Of a stretch of 64,000 nucleotides of DNA, positions 59,780 to 64,000 are shown in pieces; the stretch's first letter is position 1, and each line of letters opens with the position of its first letter. A model generated the notes under the pieces. That model was not told the DNA's origin. It ran no database searches and saw only the letters and a program-made list of their open reading frames with translations. This DNA comes from Tomocerus qinae (taxonomy: Eukaryota > Arthropoda > Collembola > Entomobryomorpha > Tomoceridae). The DNA lies in NCBI GenBank assembly GCA_020055645.1, contig CM034546.1, positions 47,182,001 through 47,246,000 of the forward strand. The letters run 5' to 3'. A program made the translations under genes and the position numbers.

Positions 59780-60850
59780 TACCTAAAAGTATATCAATTG
59801 TAATAAGAAGTTAATTAACTCTATTATTGATATTATTAACTGCTAACTAATGTAATTCGTTGCTAGGTTAAACGTAACCCTCTATTTAAAACTACATCAG
59901 TTAAATGTATTGTCGTAAGAAGAACGTCTAAAATGTTTTATTATCTGCTTGATATTAAATATGAAATATAGAAAATATTAAATGTTAGTTAGAAGATTAT
60001 AACCCGAATCAAAATATTGTGAAAGACAATTGAAAAATAAATAAGTTCGGCTAAAAAGGTATATCAAATTATCAACTCCAAATGTCCTTGGTCTTCATCA
60101 TTTGTCGGAAGAAAAAGTATGATTGCTACAAAATGGAAAAATGTCTTCCTGGACAAAATTAGTTGCGTCCTGGACAAAAATAGCAAAATAAATTTCGTCC
60201 CGTGCGTAACTAATTTTGTCCGCGAAGATAATTACAGCTTGCCAACAGCTAGACAACAGAAACTAATTAATGTTTTCAATAATGTACCCCAACGTATACC
60301 TTCATGTGCTTAGTATATAGAGGTATGCGTTGGGGTACATTATCGAAAACGTTAATAGAATCGCTCGTACAAAATCCAGAATGACTGGTAATGGACTTTA
60401 GTGCATAAAATATAATAATATAACCCCATAAAATGTAATACGCCATACGTGACTAACATCCTTGAATTTCGTCGTCGATATTGTAATTTCTTGCTGGCTG
60501 TTTGGACAAATTGGACGAAATTTTTGTCGCGGGCGAAGTCATTCTTGAATTTGAACTGTAAAATTATTCGGTTCTGTTTCAAGAATGATTTCTCCCATGG
60601 ACAAAAACTAAACTCATCATAGACAATCGTCTTGTTTTCTTCTACACCACTGTCATTTTATTGTCAAAGATGTTGTGGATTCCGGGATGTTACCATCATG
60701 TTCTCTGATTTCCTAGTTGTACAGTCCTCTTATATAAGTAAGTCTGTAGTCTGTCTTATAAACCCGTAAATGTCAAAAGTATTCCGTCAATCACTAAATT
60801 ATTGATCATAGTTTTCATAGATGACAATTAATTTTGAAATCGTAATGTAA
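59780..60850. repeat. Module M5, copy 3
   Basis: Homologous to copies 1 and 2, interrupted by the palindrome at 60266-60356. Confidence 0.5.
60266..60356. mobile_element. Palindrome, second copy
   Basis: Arms 60266-60301 and 60321-60356 pair with a few mismatches around a 19-nt loop. Same sequence as 25948-26044, here inside M5 where copy 2 has none. Confidence 0.6.
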
Positions 60851-60969
60851 CTTATGCCATGTATTTTATTTTTCTCTGTAAATTCTGGAAGCCGTGGGTT
60901 GTATGTTGGTTATAGGGAAATATCCATATGTTCTGTGCAGCTTTTTAAAGGCTTTCCTTTCCATGCACC

Positions 60970-61646
60970 CAGGGTTACCAGGTATACTTAAATGGCAAGT
61001 ATTATACTTAAATTGGGCCCTATACTTAAAATACTTGCAAGTATTTTAAAATACTTAAATTATACTTAAATATACTTAAATATACTTAAATCAGCTAAAA
61101 TCGAAAACAGTGAAATAACTTGAAGTCATTTAATATTAGAACACACTTTGTTATCGCTCAGATACGTTTACTAACTGAAATTTTCTCGCGCTTCGCGCGA
61201 ATTTAAGTATTTCTGTCTTTAAATCCAGTTTAATAGTCAAAATTGTCTTTTCGTAGGAAATGCATCAGTGGGGTATAACTAACATACCTCTCTTCCTCAA
61301 CTATGTCACTAAACCATTAAAACTAAATTAGTCAAAATTCGTTAAGTCTTTATTGATCAGTTTTGAAGTTGAATTTCAAAAATTTCTCGCGCTTCGCGCG
61401 AATAAGTATTTTCTCTTGATTTTCACCTTCATGTATGAAGTATGTGATATTTAATTCAAAATACGTAATTTACTTATTTTTGCTGCTTTTTCAACAAAAA
61501 ACCTTAAATTTGTTAGCTGCGCTCATATGATTGCGCCAAATACGGCTGTATGACATTTACCAAGACGCGCCCGAAGGGCGCGGGTTGGTAAATGGCTATT
61601 GTTGGCCAGGATACTTAAATTCGTTGAAGAAAATCTGGTAACCCTG
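60970..61646. mobile_element. Non-autonomous hAT transposon (677 bp)
   Basis: Perfect 12-bp terminal inverted repeats CAGGGTTACCAG, flanked by an 8-bp target duplication catgcacc (60962-60969 and 61647-61654). Both match hAT-family rules. It splits module M5, giving an empty-site comparison at about 43460. The interior has acttaaat tandem repeats (about 61050-61095), two cgcgcttcgcgcg palindromes (61187, 61388) and a GC-rich hairpin (61554-61594). No transposase frame is present. Confidence 0.9.
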
Positions 61647-61654
61647 CATGCACC

Positions 61655-62420
61655 CCTTCAAATATCTCCTTAATCGGTACAATTGAAAAATGAATTAGTT
61701 CGGCATCCAACCCCAATTTCCGTGGTCTTCATCAGTCGTTTATTACTTGCTGTTATATATCTGTTGAGGGAAAATTGCCTTGCTACAAAATGAACAAAAT
61801 CATTGTATTCCTGTACAAAATTAGGTTCGAACTGGACAAATGTAACAAAATGAAGTTTGGACAGGTTCGAATCTAATTTTGTCCTTGAACAAAGTTAATT
61901 TCACCGGAAGAGTTCTCATCATCTCCGAACAATATAGAAACCAATGAAATCGTTCGTACAAAATCGTGGCAAATAAAACTCAGATTTAATCATCGATCAA
62001 TCTGCGCCACTCTACCTAACTACTACCACCGAATTCTGCTGTCTTCACTAGTATCTTTCTGCTGGATATTTTCACTTTTGTCAAGACTCAATTAGTATGG
62101 TTGGTACAAAATTGGATGAAATCAGTTTTTTCCTGGAGGAAGTTAGTTTTGAACTTAAAGTGGCAATTTAGTTTCTTTTAAGTCTTAACTAAGTTCCTTT
62201 AGGGACAGAAACTAAATTCAACGTGGATACTCTTCTTCTTGTCTACAATGTCAGCACCACAGTCACTCCTTTGCCAACGATGTTGTGGATTCCTGAAGTT
62301 AATCAATCGTTGTAGTAAATTGTTTAGTTTACGTTAGATTATGTGAGTATAAGATTAAGAATTGTTTCCAAAGTGTGATATCTGATTAGTCCTAGACTCA
62401 CCTGCTCAATAATAACTTTG
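61655..62420. repeat. Module M5, copy 4 (right part)
   Basis: Continues 60890-60969 beyond the hAT insertion, collinear with 43460-44400. Confidence 0.55.
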
Positions 62421-63160
62421 TAAAACCCACCTCCTTCCGTTTAGTTACCCATTAATGCTCACTCACCCAAATGACTGCCCTCAATATGAAATTCCAACTT
62501 GCAATCAAAGTAATTTATGTATTCCTTTCCTACACAGTTACACAATTAACGTAAACTTAAAAGACACCTTTAACAGTTACCTACAATTTTTATTATGGCA
62601 CAACGAACGTGGTGTACTATCTAACATCAGTGATCTATCTATGTTACTATTTCGGGCAAAGCATGGTAATGATTTTTGTTTATTGTGTTTTTAAATGGTA
62701 GAATTGTGTGGAAAGGGTTTTTCCAACGCTACTTTCGTAAAATAAAATTGGGTTGATAATCACTCGCTCATGCATCCTCTGTCCCATATCCACAATTTAA
62801 TCTTTATACTTCTTAACTCGGCCGTCGTTTCTCTCCTGTCTGCTCTCGGCTATTATACATGCATACTACACCGGGCTAACATTGCTCGTTTCAAAATGCT
62901 TTCTCTCAGGATCCTTACCAACGCTATTGAGTACTATTGTCTTTACCATTACTATAATGCTTTCATTATTATTTGAAACATTGCTTTTTCGAAATGCATT
63001 CTAAACCATTAAAAATAAAACTACCTGGTGAATAAGTTTTGAAGTGTTTTACCGGTATTAGGGTAACGATTGGATATAAAAGACTCGAAAATTTTACCCA
63101 GGCAGGACCCAAGGTCTTCAGACTTATGCCATGGTTGTTGTATTGTTGTGGTGTTTGAGG
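62420..63160. other. Intergenic, unassigned open stretches
   Basis: 62455-62694 reads like protein (NDCPQYEIPTCNQSNLCIPF, LQFLLWHNERGVLSNISDL) and ends near a KHG/GTAATG donor-like site. It could be an exon of an unknown gene. I have no family match. Confidence 0.25.
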
Positions 63161-63167
63161 GAAGGAT

Positions 63168-63905
63168 CCCTATTTGTCAACACCTTTTTGTCAACAAATT
63201 ATTTTTGAGATCCCTTTTTGTCAACACGTAACTCGCTTTTTATCAACACGTAACACCCTTTTTGTCAACAGAATGTCTATGTATATATAATGTAGCACCA
63301 CTTCCAATTTAAGTTTACATTGTGAGACAAGATGTATAGTTTTAACTAAGCTACTCACTACCCTTGCCACTCGGCCTAGCAGATGCAAGTTTATGGAGTA
63401 AATATCCTGGTTTAAAACGAGCAGCACCTAACCGAGACAACATTAATCCGCATTTATGTGTAACTTTTCCTAACAAAAACAATCTTGAAACTCCACAGTA
63501 TTATTCAAAAATGTTAAAAAAGATTAATCAAAACTGATCTAAAGTGTCTTTCTCTGTATGGATATATACGGGACTTGAAAAAATACACCGCTATCCCCCT
63601 TGAATTTAGCTAATGATAGGGTACGTACAAGACAGTACGTTCTTACAGTCTTGTTATTATCTCATCTGCTTATTTAACCATTTATTTCGAACATTCCAAG
63701 TGCTTATCTAATTTATTACCTCATACTTATTTGACTATTTATTTCATATGCCAGAAATAAACCTCTATAGAAGTGGTGTTGACAAAAAGGGAAATTGCTG
63801 TTGACAAAAAGGAAAGTGGTGTTGACAAAAAAGAAAGCGATGTTGACAAAAAGGTTTTTTAATTTTTTTTACTCTGTTGACATTTTAGTGTTGACAAAAA
63901 GGGGG
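63168..63905. mobile_element. Foldback-type element with clustered tttttgtcaaca repeats
   Basis: Five copies of ccctttttgtcaaca at 63168-63270 face five or six copies of the reverse (tgttgacaaaaaggg) at 63776-63905. The 500-bp middle holds no gene. Multiple short repeats in each inverted arm are typical of foldback transposons. Confidence 0.65.
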
Positions 63906-63939
63906 TGAATCTGTTTGAGTTATACATAAGTACAGGTGC

Positions 63940-63990
63940 CAAGACGACCTACAGGTACAGGTACAGGACGCGACGACGGGTACAGGCGTA
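63940..63990. repeat. Short acaggt tandem repeat
   Basis: ctacaggtacaggtacagga and a further gtacagg nearby. Runs to near the window end. Confidence 0.5.
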
Positions 63991-64000
63991 AATATTATTC

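Noticed and set aside
63168-63905. CRISPR-like array of short repeats
   Set aside because: Spacing is irregular, the repeats face each other, and the setting is eukaryotic.

Overview
This window is eukaryotic, AT-rich and probably arthropod. The evidence is GT-AG introns of about 75-130 bp beside larger ones, TATA boxes and AATAAA signals, a divergent ionotropic-receptor (iGluR-like) gene, an F-box/LRR gene, a DUF4780-like gene and Ty3/Gypsy elements of arthropod type. A springtail or similar hexapod would fit, but that is inference. I found no rRNA, tRNA or CRISPR array.

Layout. 1-5.2 kb is a diverged segmental-duplication copy. A three-exon F-box/LRR gene (+) runs from 5167 to 9765 with a 2.7 kb first intron. 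9.9-12.4 kb is featureless. 12.4-13.3 kb is an inverted-repeat structure around a FLYWCH/MULE-like N-terminal exon. 14.7-15.6 kb carries an orphan first exon. 16776-25200 is a complete LTR retrotransposon ('element B', sense = minus) with 4-bp target duplications, PBS and PPT. It has no recognisable pol, only a small protease-like frame and a Gag-like frame, and it carries a five-exon C2H2 zinc-finger gene on the opposite strand with its introns retained. 25.2-31.9 kb is again segmental-duplication material, including a decayed piece of the F-box gene. 31878-41109 is a young, full-length Ty3/Gypsy element ('element A', minus) with gag, pol and an extra zinc-knuckle ORF3 behind a good splice acceptor. 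41.1-46 kb is more duplicated material with a small MITE. An IR-type receptor gene lies on the minus strand at 47951-50349. At 53142-53837 a two-exon gene encodes a 78-residue secreted peptide with eight cysteines in two internal repeats. A DUF4780-like intronless gene lies at 56255-57490. The last 5 kb holds palindromes, a 34-bp tandem repeat, a non-autonomous hAT element and a foldback element.

Much of the non-coding sequence can be sorted into five module types (here M1-M5) that recur in the order M5-M1-M2-M3-M4. M4 is the promoter plus first exon of the F-box family, so the window looks like a decayed tandem gene cluster invaded by transposons. Several otherwise good genes (the receptor, the zinc-finger gene, the Gypsy RT) contain a single in-frame stop. 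Assembly error and genuine decay cannot be told apart from the sequence alone.
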